This document shows positions 1 through 7,726 of a stretch of 64,000 nucleotides of DNA, in pieces (within the stretch, counting starts at the first letter, position 1; each line of letters opens with the position of its first letter). This stretch comes from Streptomyces camponoticapitis (GTDB lineage: Bacteria; Actinomycetota; Actinomycetes; Streptomycetales; Streptomycetaceae): contig NZ_BMMV01000003.1 of the NCBI RefSeq assembly GCF_014646115.1, positions 1 through 64,000 of the forward strand, written 5' to 3'. The translations under genes were made by a program, and so were the position numbers. The notes under the pieces were generated by a model, which did not search any database, was not told where the DNA came from, and saw nothing but the letters and a program-made list of their open reading frames with translations.

Positions 1-63
1 TACCAAGCCATGGTCACCCTCGCCTGCCTACAACTCTGGCTCCCATGACTTTGCGGACAGGCC

Positions 64-921
64 CTAGGCCAGCCGGGACGCGTAGTTGGCCAGCCGGGCC
101 TGTAGCTCCGGAAACGGCGTCGCCTCCGGGACGGTGCCGGTGCCCCGTACCGCGTCCGCGGCCCGCACCGCCGCGTGGAGTGCGGCGCGGTAGGGCAGGG
201 AGCCGGTACTCACGCGACGTACGCCCAGCTCAGCCAGGTCGGCGGGGGAAAGCCCCGGGATCGCGAGGACGTTGAGGGGGACGGGGACGGCCGCGGCCAG
301 TTCCCGCAGCAGCGCGGGGTCCGTGGCACCGGGGACGAACAGGCCGTCCGCGCCCGCCTCGACGTAGCGCGTGGCGCGGTCCAGGGTCGCGGCGACGGTG
401 GCGTCCTGGCCCAGCCAGTACGTGTCGACGCGGGCGTTGACGAACACCTCCGGGCAACGGCGCTTCACCGCGGCGACCTTCGCGGCGTGCGCGGCGGGGT
501 CGACCAGGGTCCCGGCGGTGCTGTCCTCGATGTTGATGCCCGCGGCGCCGGTGCCGCCGCCCGCGTCGTCGCGTGAGGCCGCGAGTGCGGAGACGTACGC
601 GGCGACCTCGTCCGGATCGTCCGAGTAGCCGTCCTCGATGTCCACGCTGATGTGCACGGGCAGCGGGGCCAGGGCGCGGGCCAGGGCGAGGTTCGCGTCG
701 CGCGTCGACCGGCCCCCTTCCGGGCAGCCCAGCCCGGAGGCAACCCCGAGGCTGGTCGTGCCAACAGCGGCGAAACCGGCGTCCAGGAAGGCGAGGGCCG
801 AGGGGACGTCCCAGGCGTTGGGGAGGACCAGGGGCAGGTCCTGCTGGTGCAGTTCGTGGAAACCGGGGCCGGTGGGTCCGGTGGCGGCGGTGGGTCCGGT
901 GGGGGAAGTCGCGGAGGTCAT
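64..921 (-). CDS. Isocitrate lyase/PEP mutase superfamily enzyme
   Basis: A 285-residue cytoplasmic TIM-barrel enzyme of the PEP mutase/isocitrate lyase superfamily, whose members make or break C-C or C-P bonds in small 2-oxo acids or 2-methylisocitrate-like substrates. Visible are the early LVLPNAWD segment, the metal and substrate region DIEDGYSDDP near residue 95, and INIEDS with FVNARVDTYW further on, all typical of the subfamily annotated as carboxyvinyl-carboxyphosphonate phosphorylmutase or oxaloacetate-decarboxylase-like. The N-terminus has a short Thr/Pro/Gly-rich lead. The true substrate cannot be read from sequence. It stands alone, with about 190 bp of apparently non-coding DNA upstream. 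Confidence 0.85.
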   Translation of the reverse strand: MTSATSPTGPTAATGPTGPGFHELHQQDLPLVLPNAWDVPSALAFLDAGFAAVGTTSLGVASGLGCPEGGRSTRDANLALARALAPLPVHISVDIEDGYSDDPDEVAAYVSALAASRDDAGGGTGAAGINIEDSTAGTLVDPAAHAAKVAAVKRRCPEVFVNARVDTYWLGQDATVAATLDRATRYVEAGADGLFVPGATDPALLRELAAAVPVPLNVLAIPGLSPADLAELGVRRVSTGSLPYRAALHAAVRAADAVRGTGTVPEATPFPELQARLANYASRLA

Positions 922-1112
922 GCACGCACCGTACGGCGATGCGGGACTGCTGGTTCCGCGGGGACCCGGTGGTGTACGGCGTCGAGTTGGAGGGCGGGGG
1001 CGGTGCGTTCACCGGTACCGGACCCACCGCGAGGAGGGCGTGTCGGCGCAGGACATCGGCTGCTTCTCCACGACGAACGGGCCCGGCGGCCTCTGCCCCC
1101 CTCGGCGTGCGT

Positions 1113-2219
1113 TCAGGCCGCGGGGAGGGTCACTTCGAAGCAGCAGCCGCCCGTCACATTGCGCACGGCCGCGCGGCCCGCGTGGGCCTCCACGATGCCG
1201 CGCACGATCGCGAGTCCGAGGCCCGCCCCGGCCGGGGGCGTACGCGCGTCGCTGCCGCGCCAGCCCGTGTCGAACACGCGCGGCAGATCCTCCTCCGGGA
1301 TTCCACCGCAGCCGTCGGTCACCGAGAACACCACCCCGCCGTCGGAGTGACGCGCGGCGACGGCGACCGTGCCGTCGGCCGGGGTCCGGCGGATGGCGTT
1401 GACCAGCAGATTGCCGAGGACGCGGCTCATCTCCTTGCTGTCGACCTCGACCGGTACGGCGTCTATCCGCTCCCCCACGAGCCGTACGCCCAGCTCGCGC
1501 GCCAGCGGATCGGCACCGGCCAGGGCGTCGCCGACCAGGTCGTACACGGAGATCCGGGCCGGGGTCAGGGTGAGGGATCCCGCGTGGATGCGGGAGAGTT
1601 CGAAGAGGTCGCCGACCATGTCGTTCATGCGCTCGACCTCGGTACGTATCTGCCGGAGGTAGCGCGGGGAGTCGACGGCCATGCCGTCCTCCAGCGCCTC
1701 CGACATGGCGCGGAGGCCCGCGAGGGGCGTCCGCAGATCGTGCGAGATCCACGCGACGAGCTCACGCCGCGAGGTCTCCAACGCGCGCTCGCGCTCGCGC
1801 GAACTGTCGAGCTTGGCGCTGGTCGCGGCCAACTCCCGCGTGAGCGCGGCGAGTTCGGCGGTGGCGGGTTGGACGGGCGCGGCGAAGACGCCGCCGTCGC
1901 CGAACGACCGTGCGGCCAGGGTCAGGTCCTCGCTGCGCGCGACCATCCACCGCCCGAGGACGACGGCGGTGAGGAGGGAGACGACGGCGGCCATCGCGAC
2001 GACGGTGGTGACGACGCTCAGATCGTGCGGAGACAGGAACATGCCCCACGCGACGGCGAGAGTCCCGGCCAGCATGGCGGTCACGGCAACGGCGGCGACG
2101 ACGGTGACGGACACGACGAGCGACCGATGCCGGAAGAGGCGCAGCGCGAGGGCCCCGAGAAGACCGGCTGCGGCGGCCCCGAGAAACGCGACGAGGGCGA
2201 TGAGAAGCATGTCACCCAT
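1113..2219 (-). CDS. Two-component sensor histidine kinase
   Basis: A 368-residue membrane sensor kinase. Three hydrophobic segments (about residues 5-25, 35-57 and 70-88) are followed by a short linker and an HWE-free classical HisKA domain with the phospho-acceptor His160 in WISHDLRTPL. The HATPase then shows an N box (NLLVNAI), G1 (DGCGGIP) and G2 (GAGLGLAIV). There is almost no extracytoplasmic domain, so it probably senses a membrane or intramembrane cue. I chose the ATG at 2219 because it overlaps the end of the upstream response regulator gene by 8 bp, giving translational coupling. A longer in-frame reading upstream merely shadows the regulator's tail. Partner: the adjacent OmpR-type regulator. 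Confidence 0.9.
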   Translation of the reverse strand: MGDMLLIALVAFLGAAAAGLLGALALRLFRHRSLVVSVTVVAAVAVTAMLAGTLAVAWGMFLSPHDLSVVTTVVAMAAVVSLLTAVVLGRWMVARSEDLTLAARSFGDGGVFAAPVQPATAELAALTRELAATSAKLDSSRERERALETSRRELVAWISHDLRTPLAGLRAMSEALEDGMAVDSPRYLRQIRTEVERMNDMVGDLFELSRIHAGSLTLTPARISVYDLVGDALAGADPLARELGVRLVGERIDAVPVEVDSKEMSRVLGNLLVNAIRRTPADGTVAVAARHSDGGVVFSVTDGCGGIPEEDLPRVFDTGWRGSDARTPPAGAGLGLAIVRGIVEAHAGRAAVRNVTGGCCFEVTLPAA

Positions 2220-3540
2220 GGCTGGCGGGCCCCTCGTCGGACGGCGCCGTGCCGGACCCGGCACCGGTTGGCGTGCCACGCCCCATCGACCCGGCGGCCG
2301 GGGCGCGGCCGGCGCCGGCGCGCGGCGCGGGCCGCGACGAGGTCGTGCCGCCCGCCCCGCTCGGCGCGTTCCGAAAGACGCGGGCAGTACCCCCTCCCGG
2401 ACCCTCGCCGGGAACCGGCGGCGAAGTCGCCGACCCACCCGGCCCGGTGCCCGCACCCGGAAGAGTCCGGGCAGCACCCGCCCCGCCCTGCGCGCCCGGC
2501 CCGTTCGACGCGCTCGGCCCGTTCGACGCGCTCGGAGCGTTCCGAAAGACCCGGGCAGTACCCCCTCCCGGACCCTCGCCGGGAACCGGCGGCGAAGTCG
2601 CCGACCCACCCGGCCCGGTGCCCGCACCCGGAAGAGTCCGGGCAGCACCCGCCCCGCCCGCGCCGGGAGTCGTCGACGGTCCCGCGCCGTCGCCGGGCGC
2701 CGGACGCTCGTCCGGCAGGGCGCGGCCCGCGCCGCCGCCGCCGCTCGGCGCGACGGGCACGACCGGAGTGGCCTGACCCGCGCCCGGCCCACCCCCGTCG
2801 TCCCCCGCCCCCGCCGGGATCTCCGTGGCCGACATGCGGTAGCCCACCCCCCAGACCGTCTGGATCACGCTCGGACGTGCCGGGTCCGGTTCGATCTTGG
2901 TGCGGAGGCGGCGGACATGGACCGTGACCGTGGAGAGGTCGCCGAAGTCCCAGCCCCAGACCTCGCTCATCAGTTCCTCCCGCGAGAACGCCCGTCCCGG
3001 GTGCCGCAGGAAGAACGCGAGCAGGTCGAACTCGCGCAGGGTCAGGGGGAGTTCCGCGCCCTCGCGGGTGGCGCGGCGGGCCGTGGGGTCCAGGGTGAGC
3101 GTCGCCGTGCGCAGCACGCCCGCCGCCGGGGACGAGCCCGGCGCCGGCACCGCGACGCGTGCCCGGCGCAGGACCGACTCCACCCGCAGCACCAACTCCC
3201 GCGGGCTGAACGGCTTGGTGACATAGTCGTCCGCACCCGTCTCCAGACCCAGCACACGGTCCTCCTCGTCCCCGCGTGCCGTCAGCATGATCACCGGTAC
3301 CGGTCCGCCCTGTTCACGCATCCGGCGGCAGACCTCGAAACCGTCCATGCCGGGCAGCATCAGGTCCAGGACGACCAGGTCCGGGCGCCGGCGTGCGAAG
3401 TGCGCGAGTGCGGACGGGCCGTCGGCCGCGCGTCCGACGTCGTGGCCGGCCCGGTGGAGGTAGCCGGCGACGACCTCCGCCACGGTCGGGTCGTCGTCGA
3501 CCACGAGCACGTGGGCCGGCCCCAGGGGATTGTTCTGCAT
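2212..3540 (-). CDS. OmpR-family response regulator with long disordered C-terminal tail
   Basis: A 442-residue transcription factor. Residues 10-125 form a receiver domain (phospho-acceptor Asp59 in VVLDLMLPG, Lys109 in YVTKPFSP). Residues about 140-236 form an OmpR/PhoB winged helix ending at the usual GVGYRM. Family members normally stop there, at 220-240 residues. This one continues for about 200 residues of Gly/Pro/Ala/Ser/Thr-rich sequence containing an almost exact 41-residue unit twice (about residues 295-335 and 352-392). The frame runs without a break into the kinase gene, whose start it overlaps, so the tail is not a missed stop. It lies divergent to the glycosyltransferase operon, which it may regulate. 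Confidence 0.9.
   Translation of the reverse strand: MQNNPLGPAHVLVVDDDPTVAEVVAGYLHRAGHDVGRAADGPSALAHFARRRPDLVVLDLMLPGMDGFEVCRRMREQGGPVPVIMLTARGDEEDRVLGLETGADDYVTKPFSPRELVLRVESVLRRARVAVPAPGSSPAAGVLRTATLTLDPTARRATREGAELPLTLREFDLLAFFLRHPGRAFSREELMSEVWGWDFGDLSTVTVHVRRLRTKIEPDPARPSVIQTVWGVGYRMSATEIPAGAGDDGGGPGAGQATPVVPVAPSGGGGAGRALPDERPAPGDGAGPSTTPGAGGAGAARTLPGAGTGPGGSATSPPVPGEGPGGGTARVFRNAPSASNGPSASNGPGAQGGAGAARTLPGAGTGPGGSATSPPVPGEGPGGGTARVFRNAPSGAGGTTSSRPAPRAGAGRAPAAGSMGRGTPTGAGSGTAPSDEGPASHG
2366..2659. repeat. Direct repeat of 123 bp inside the response regulator tail
   Basis: Bases 2366-2488 and 2537-2659 are identical except for one position (g at 2380, c at 2551). They are offset by 171 bp, exactly 57 codons, so the reading frame is kept. 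Near-identity at nucleotide level, including synonymous sites, points to a recent duplication or ongoing recombination in the tail-coding region. Confidence 0.9.
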
Positions 3541-3654
3541 ACGTCCACCTTCGCACTCCGCCCCCCGCGCCGGTCCCTGCGAGCGTCCTCAACTGTCGGA
3601 CGTCCGTGTTTCGTAAGGTCCAGAAGTCCGGAATGCCGCTTTACGATCCGTAGG

Positions 3655-4386
3655 GTGAGCGCCGTGACCCACTTCGCTGACCCCACCGCCGACGTCGTCC
3701 TGCCCTGCCTCGACGAGGCGGCCGCTCTCCCCTGGGTGCTGGAACACATCCCCGTCGGCTGGCGCGCGATCGTCGTCGACAACGGCTCCACGGACGGATC
3801 GGCGGACATCGCGCGCTCGCTCGGCGCGACCGTCGTGCACGAGCCGCGGCGCGGGTTCGGTGCCGCCTGCCACGCGGGCCTTCTCGCGGCGGACGCCGAG
3901 TACGTGTGCTTCTGCGACTGCGACGGCTCCCTCGACCCGGGCCTCCTCACCGGCTTCGTACGCCAAGTCGCCACCGGACAGGTCGACTTGATGCTCGGCC
4001 GGCGTCGTCCGCAGGGCCGCGGCGCCTGGCCCGCGCACGCCCGCGCCGGGAATCTCGCCCTCTCGCGGATGCTGCGCCGCCGCACCGACGTACGGCTGCA
4101 CGACCTCGGCCCCCTGCGCGCCGCGCGCCGCGCGGACCTGCTGGCGCTCGGCCTCACCGACCGCCGCAGCGGCTACCCGCTGGAGATGGTGGTGCGCGCC
4201 GCCGACGCCGGACTGAGAGTGGCCGAGACGGACGTGCCCTACCGGCCGCGTACGGGGAAGTCCAAGGTCACCGGCACCTGGCGGGGCACCTGGCACGCCG
4301 TACGCGACATGCGGGCGGTACTGCGGCAGCCGCCCGCCCCGGCCACGGCCACCGCAACCACCGTCCCGGCGGAGGCCGCCCAGTGA
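3655..4386 (+). CDS. Family 2 glycosyltransferase
   Basis: A 243-residue GT-A fold glycosyltransferase without membrane anchors, so probably cytoplasmic or peripheral. The nucleotide-binding start reads DVVLPCLDEAAALPWVL, followed by IVVDNGSTDGS and a DCDGS metal-binding motif. I used the GTG at 3655; the GTG at 3664 is an alternative. It is the first gene of a three-gene operon in which each gene overlaps the next by 4 bp (glycosyltransferase, DUF2064 protein, methyltransferase). The GT2 plus DUF2064 pairing matches the family pair annotated as glycosyltransferases of TIGR04283/TIGR04282 type. Acceptor and sugar are unknown. The operon is transcribed divergently from the two-component pair. 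Confidence 0.87.
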   Translation: MSAVTHFADPTADVVLPCLDEAAALPWVLEHIPVGWRAIVVDNGSTDGSADIARSLGATVVHEPRRGFGAACHAGLLAADAEYVCFCDCDGSLDPGLLTGFVRQVATGQVDLMLGRRRPQGRGAWPAHARAGNLALSRMLRRRTDVRLHDLGPLRAARRADLLALGLTDRRSGYPLEMVVRAADAGLRVAETDVPYRPRTGKSKVTGTWRGTWHAVRDMRAVLRQPPAPATATATTVPAEAAQ

Positions 4387-5036
4387 GCTCCCCCGCCACC
4401 ACCCTCCTCGTCATCGCCAAAGAACCCCTCCCCGGCCGCGTGAAGACCCGTCTCACCCCGCCCTTCACCCCCACCGAGGCCGCCCTCCTCGCGGAGGCCG
4501 CGCTCACCGACACCCTGCGGACCGTCCTCGCCCTCCCCGCCCGGCGCCGTGTCCTGGTCCTCGAAGGACGCCCGGGACCCTGGCTGCCACCCGGCATCGA
4601 GGTGGTGCCGCAGAGCGCGGGCGGGCTGGACGAGCGGCTGGCCGCCGCCCTCGAGCGGTGTACGGGGCCGACGCTCCTCGTCGGCATGGACACCCCGCAG
4701 ATCACCCCCGCCCTGCTCGCCCCCGCCCTCGGTCCGGGCGGCTGGACCGGCTGCGACGCCTGGTTCGGACCCGCCGACGACGGCGGCTTCTGGGCCCTCG
4801 GCCTCGCCGCCCCCGAATCCGCGCCGCCGGGCCTGATCCGGGGGGTGCCCATGTCCGTACCCGAGACCGGCGCCGTACAGCGCCGCGGACTCCTCGACGC
4901 CGGGCTCACCGTCCGCGATCTGCCGCCGCTGCGCGACGTGGATTCGGCGGCCGACGCCGAGTACGTCGCGGCGCTCGCCCCGCACGGCCGGTTCGCCGCC
5001 ACCCTCCGCCGGCTGACCCCGGTGGCCGCCCGATGA
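4383..5036 (+). CDS. DUF2064 / TIGR04282-type glycosyltransferase-like protein
   Basis: A 217-residue protein of the DUF2064 family, often annotated as an arsenosugar-biosynthesis glycosyltransferase and related in fold to nucleotidyltransferases. Family signatures are VIAKEPLPGRVKTRL at the N-terminus, LVGMDTPQI in the middle and FGPADDGGFWALGL. The GTG start sits in a GTGA overlap with the preceding glycosyltransferase stop, which fixes the start and implies coupled translation. It probably acts with its upstream partner on a shared sugar-transfer step. Nothing in the window links it to arsenic. Confidence 0.85.
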   Translation: MSSPATTLLVIAKEPLPGRVKTRLTPPFTPTEAALLAEAALTDTLRTVLALPARRRVLVLEGRPGPWLPPGIEVVPQSAGGLDERLAAALERCTGPTLLVGMDTPQITPALLAPALGPGGWTGCDAWFGPADDGGFWALGLAAPESAPPGLIRGVPMSVPETGAVQRRGLLDAGLTVRDLPPLRDVDSAADAEYVAALAPHGRFAATLRRLTPVAAR

Positions 5037-5824
5037 GCATCGCCGGAACGACGAGAACCACCGACACCGAACCCGCCGCCTGGAGCGACGACCCGTACTC
5101 CGAGGCTCTCCGCGCCGGCCGCGGCCCGCTCTTCCTGCGCCGTACGGACGGCTGGCTGCTGCCCCTCGACGTCGAACGCTGGTGCTCACGCGCCGACGCC
5201 GCCGACCTCTCCGCCCTGCACCGTTGCGAGGGCGCCGTCCTGGACGTCGGCTGCGGCCCCGGCCGTCTCGTCGCCGCGCTCGCGGCCCGCGGTCAGCGGG
5301 CGCTCGGCGTCGACATCAGCGCGGCGGCCGTCGAACGTACGCTGCGCCACGGCGGTACCGCCCTGCGCCGCTCCGTCTTCGATCCCCTTCCCGGCGAGGG
5401 GCGTTGGGGCACCGTCCTGCTCGTCGACGGCAACATCGGCATCGGCGGCGACCCGGCCGGTCTGCTCCGCCGCGCGGCCGGACTGCTGGCGCACCGCGGG
5501 CTGATCATCGCCGAGACCGCGCCCGTGGACATCGACGAGCGCGTCCACGTACGGGTGGACGACGGACGCCGCCCACGACAGGGGTCCGGGGGCTCGCACT
5601 TCCCGTGGGCCCGGCTCGGCACCCCCGCCCTGCTCCGTCACGGCCGGGCCATCGGCTGGCTCCCCGTCGATCAGTGGGAGGCGGAGGGCCGCCCCTTCGT
5701 GGCCCTGCGCCGCAGCAGCGCCCGCGTCACCAGGCAGAGCGCCGAGCACACGAACAGCGCGGCGGTGACGAGCAGCCAGCGCTCCAGGAACCCCTCGGAC
5801 GACAGGCCGGCGTACGGCTCGTAG
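5033..5824 (+). CDS. Class I SAM-dependent methyltransferase
   Basis: A 263-residue methyltransferase with the SAM-binding motif VLDVGCGPGRL near residue 70 and an acidic second motif (LGVDIS). It is the third gene of the glycosyltransferase operon, starting in an ATGA overlap with the DUF2064 gene. Its last roughly 50 residues are Ser/Arg-rich and unstructured, and they are encoded by DNA that also encodes the C-terminus of the convergent membrane protein (154 bp shared). The catalytic domain itself seems to end near residue 225, so the tail may simply reflect loss of an earlier stop codon. Confidence 0.82.
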   Translation: MSIAGTTRTTDTEPAAWSDDPYSEALRAGRGPLFLRRTDGWLLPLDVERWCSRADAADLSALHRCEGAVLDVGCGPGRLVAALAARGQRALGVDISAAAVERTLRHGGTALRRSVFDPLPGEGRWGTVLLVDGNIGIGGDPAGLLRRAAGLLAHRGLIIAETAPVDIDERVHVRVDDGRRPRQGSGGSHFPWARLGTPALLRHGRAIGWLPVDQWEAEGRPFVALRRSSARVTRQSAEHTNSAAVTSSQRSRNPSDDRPAYGS

Positions 5825-6228
5825 CGCCTCACCCGTCCCGTGATCAGCGGGAACCACACCAGCAGGAGCAGCAGGGAGAGGAAGGCCGGTACACGTACGA
5901 AATTCACCAGCCGGCGCCCGGCCCATGGGTCGTGTCCGGAAAGTCCCGTCTGGCCCGCCCCGCGGGCGGACGGCGCTGCTTTCCGGACACGACCCAGCGC
6001 GGCGGTCACCGTACGGTCGGCCGCGCTGTAGAGCGGCAGCAGGACGAGATCGTGCACGAGGGCGGCGCCCACGAACCACACCACGATCAGAAACGTGTCG
6101 CCCTTCAGCAGCCGTACGCCCACATAGCCCGCGAACGCGAGGGTGGCGAGCAGCAGCACGATCTGGAAGGGGCTGCCCAGCAGGGCCCGGTACCTGCGGG
6201 CGGGACCGCCCGGCTCACTCGTGCGCAT
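5671..6228 (-). CDS. Integral membrane protein linked to the molybdopterin oxidoreductase
   Basis: A 185-residue protein with about four hydrophobic segments (near residues 20-38, 45-65, 108-127 and 145-165). It starts in a 1-base TGATG overlap with the stop of the upstream oxidoreductase gene, so the two are probably co-translated and may form one membrane complex. The hydrophilic loop between the second and third membrane segments (about residues 75-105) is encoded by a strong 18-bp inverted repeat, described separately. The 3' end overlaps the convergent methyltransferase by 154 bp. I do not recognise a named family. Confidence 0.75.
   Translation of the reverse strand: MRTSEPGGPARRYRALLGSPFQIVLLLATLAFAGYVGVRLLKGDTFLIVVWFVGAALVHDLVLLPLYSAADRTVTAALGRVRKAAPSARGAGQTGLSGHDPWAGRRLVNFVRVPAFLSLLLLLVWFPLITGRVRRYEPYAGLSSEGFLERWLLVTAALFVCSALCLVTRALLRRRATKGRPSASH
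5926..5996. repeat. Perfect 18-bp inverted repeat within a coding sequence
   Basis: The left arm at 5926-5943 (TGGGTCGTGTCCGGAAAG) is exactly complementary to the right arm at 5979-5996. The 35-base loop between them contains a smaller GC palindrome. It lies within the loop-coding part of the membrane protein gene, where no terminator is expected. Confidence 0.9.
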
Positions 6229-7613
6229 CAGACCGCTCCGAACGTCAGCTTGGCGACCCACTTCGTGTTGAGCACCCCGGGCGCGGCCGGGACGATGATC
6301 CGCGCCGGGAAACCGTGATCGAGCGACAGGTCCGCGCCGTTGACCCGCAGCGCCAGCAGCGAGCGGCCGTCCCGCACCTGGTTGTCGCGCAGTGCGCCGG
6401 AGCGGAAAGCGCCGCTGGGCTGGAGGGATTCCACGAACACCCCCGGCGGGCCCGCCGGAAACCCGGCGAGCGCGGCGAGATCCCGCAGGCGTACGCCGCG
6501 CCAGGACTGGTTCGACGTCGACCAGCCCTCCACACAGGCGATCGGCAGCTCCGAGGTGTGCTGGGCCATCGCGAGGAGTTGGGCGCGTGAGAGGCGGACG
6601 TCCCCGGCGGGGCCGCTGACGGTCAGCCGCCAGGTGTCCGTCGTGTCGACCGCCCTCACCCCGACGGACGCGGCGGTCTTGTTGATCTGGAATCCGTTCG
6701 GTCCGTCGCCCGGGTTCTCCCAGCCGTGGGGTGCGAGCAGCGCGGTACGGCGCAGTGGCCCGTCGATGCTCCGGCCCGCCGTCGTGAGCAGCATGAACAG
6801 CGAGCCCACGCCGACGAGGGCGAAGGCACCGCGCCGCGAGACGGTCGGCGCGGCGGGTGCCGGCGACGCGAGGTCGTCGTCGGCGAACGAAGCGCCGACA
6901 CGGGCACCGGGACCGGGACCCGAATCCGGGCCCGCCCCCGGAACGGCGCCCGCGCCCGGCTCCGCGGCCCCCGAGCGGAGCTCCCCGCTCCGGATCACCC
7001 GCAGCACCTTCGGCATCTTCAGCGCCGCATGGGCCACGAACCCCCCGAAGAACACCCATGCCCCGTAGAAGTGCAGCCGGTAGAAGGACCCCGGAAAGAG
7101 GTAGTCCAACTGGATGTTCAGCACTCCGGTCACGAACTCGAACAGCGCACCCCCCACCAGCAGCACCAGCGAGAGCCGCTCCAGCGCGTGCGCGAGCGAT
7201 GTGACCGGTGGCAGCGCGAAGAACCTCGGGATCACCGACCAGAGCTTCGCCAGCACCACGGGGATCAGCGCGACACCGACGGTGACATGGAACCCCTGCG
7301 TGAGCCGGTAGAGCCAGTACGGGTGCGTGGGCCAGTCGAAGAGATAGAAGCCCAGCCACCCCCGGTCCGGCGTCTTGTCGTTGACGGACGCGAGATCCGG
7401 GTTGTACGCCGCGTACGACAGCAGGCCCGTCACGAACAGCAGCGTGAGCCCGATCAGCAGGACGAGTCCGAGCGCGGCGGTGAACCGGACCCCACGCACG
7501 GGGCTGCGCCAGAAACCGGGGTCCGACGGCAGCCGAGGGAGCGCGCGCAGCCCACGCCGCGACGGTGGCGAAGGCGGTTTCGAGGGGTTCGGGGAGGGTG
7601 GGCGGTGATCCAT
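6228..7613 (-). CDS. Membrane-anchored molybdopterin-dependent oxidoreductase
   Basis: A 461-residue two-part protein. The N-terminal half (about residues 40-200) has four or five transmembrane helices with spaced histidines (HPYWLYRLTQGFHVTVG, RLHFYGAWVFFGG) and resembles cytochrome b561-like or DUF4405 membrane domains. After a Gly/Pro/Ala-rich linker (about 205-240) comes another hydrophobic segment near the RRGAFALVGVGS motif, then a sulfite-oxidase-type molybdopterin domain. That domain has IACVEGWS carrying the conserved cofactor cysteine and NGADLSLDHGFPARI at the end. It probably passes electrons between a periplasmic-side Mo centre and a membrane cytochrome. The substrate is unknown. 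It is followed by the coupled membrane protein gene. Confidence 0.87.
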   Translation of the reverse strand: MDHRPPSPNPSKPPSPPSRRGLRALPRLPSDPGFWRSPVRGVRFTAALGLVLLIGLTLLFVTGLLSYAAYNPDLASVNDKTPDRGWLGFYLFDWPTHPYWLYRLTQGFHVTVGVALIPVVLAKLWSVIPRFFALPPVTSLAHALERLSLVLLVGGALFEFVTGVLNIQLDYLFPGSFYRLHFYGAWVFFGGFVAHAALKMPKVLRVIRSGELRSGAAEPGAGAVPGAGPDSGPGPGARVGASFADDDLASPAPAAPTVSRRGAFALVGVGSLFMLLTTAGRSIDGPLRRTALLAPHGWENPGDGPNGFQINKTAASVGVRAVDTTDTWRLTVSGPAGDVRLSRAQLLAMAQHTSELPIACVEGWSTSNQSWRGVRLRDLAALAGFPAGPPGVFVESLQPSGAFRSGALRDNQVRDGRSLLALRVNGADLSLDHGFPARIIVPAAPGVLNTKWVAKLTFGAV

Positions 7614-7726
7614 GCGGCGACCGTAAGCCCGCGTACCCTCCCTGGACGGGGTACGACTTCTGACGAAACGGTGACGTGGCCCCGCCGTACCGCCGGAACC
7701 CGGCGCCCGCTGCTTAACGTGCCGGG

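Noticed and set aside
1..63. Possible gene end at the left edge
   Set aside because: Too short to identify; no conserved coding end can be supported.
922..1112. Frames reading through the gap between the first two genes
   Set aside because: Composition is not codon-like and no ribosome site or motif is visible; treated as intergenic.
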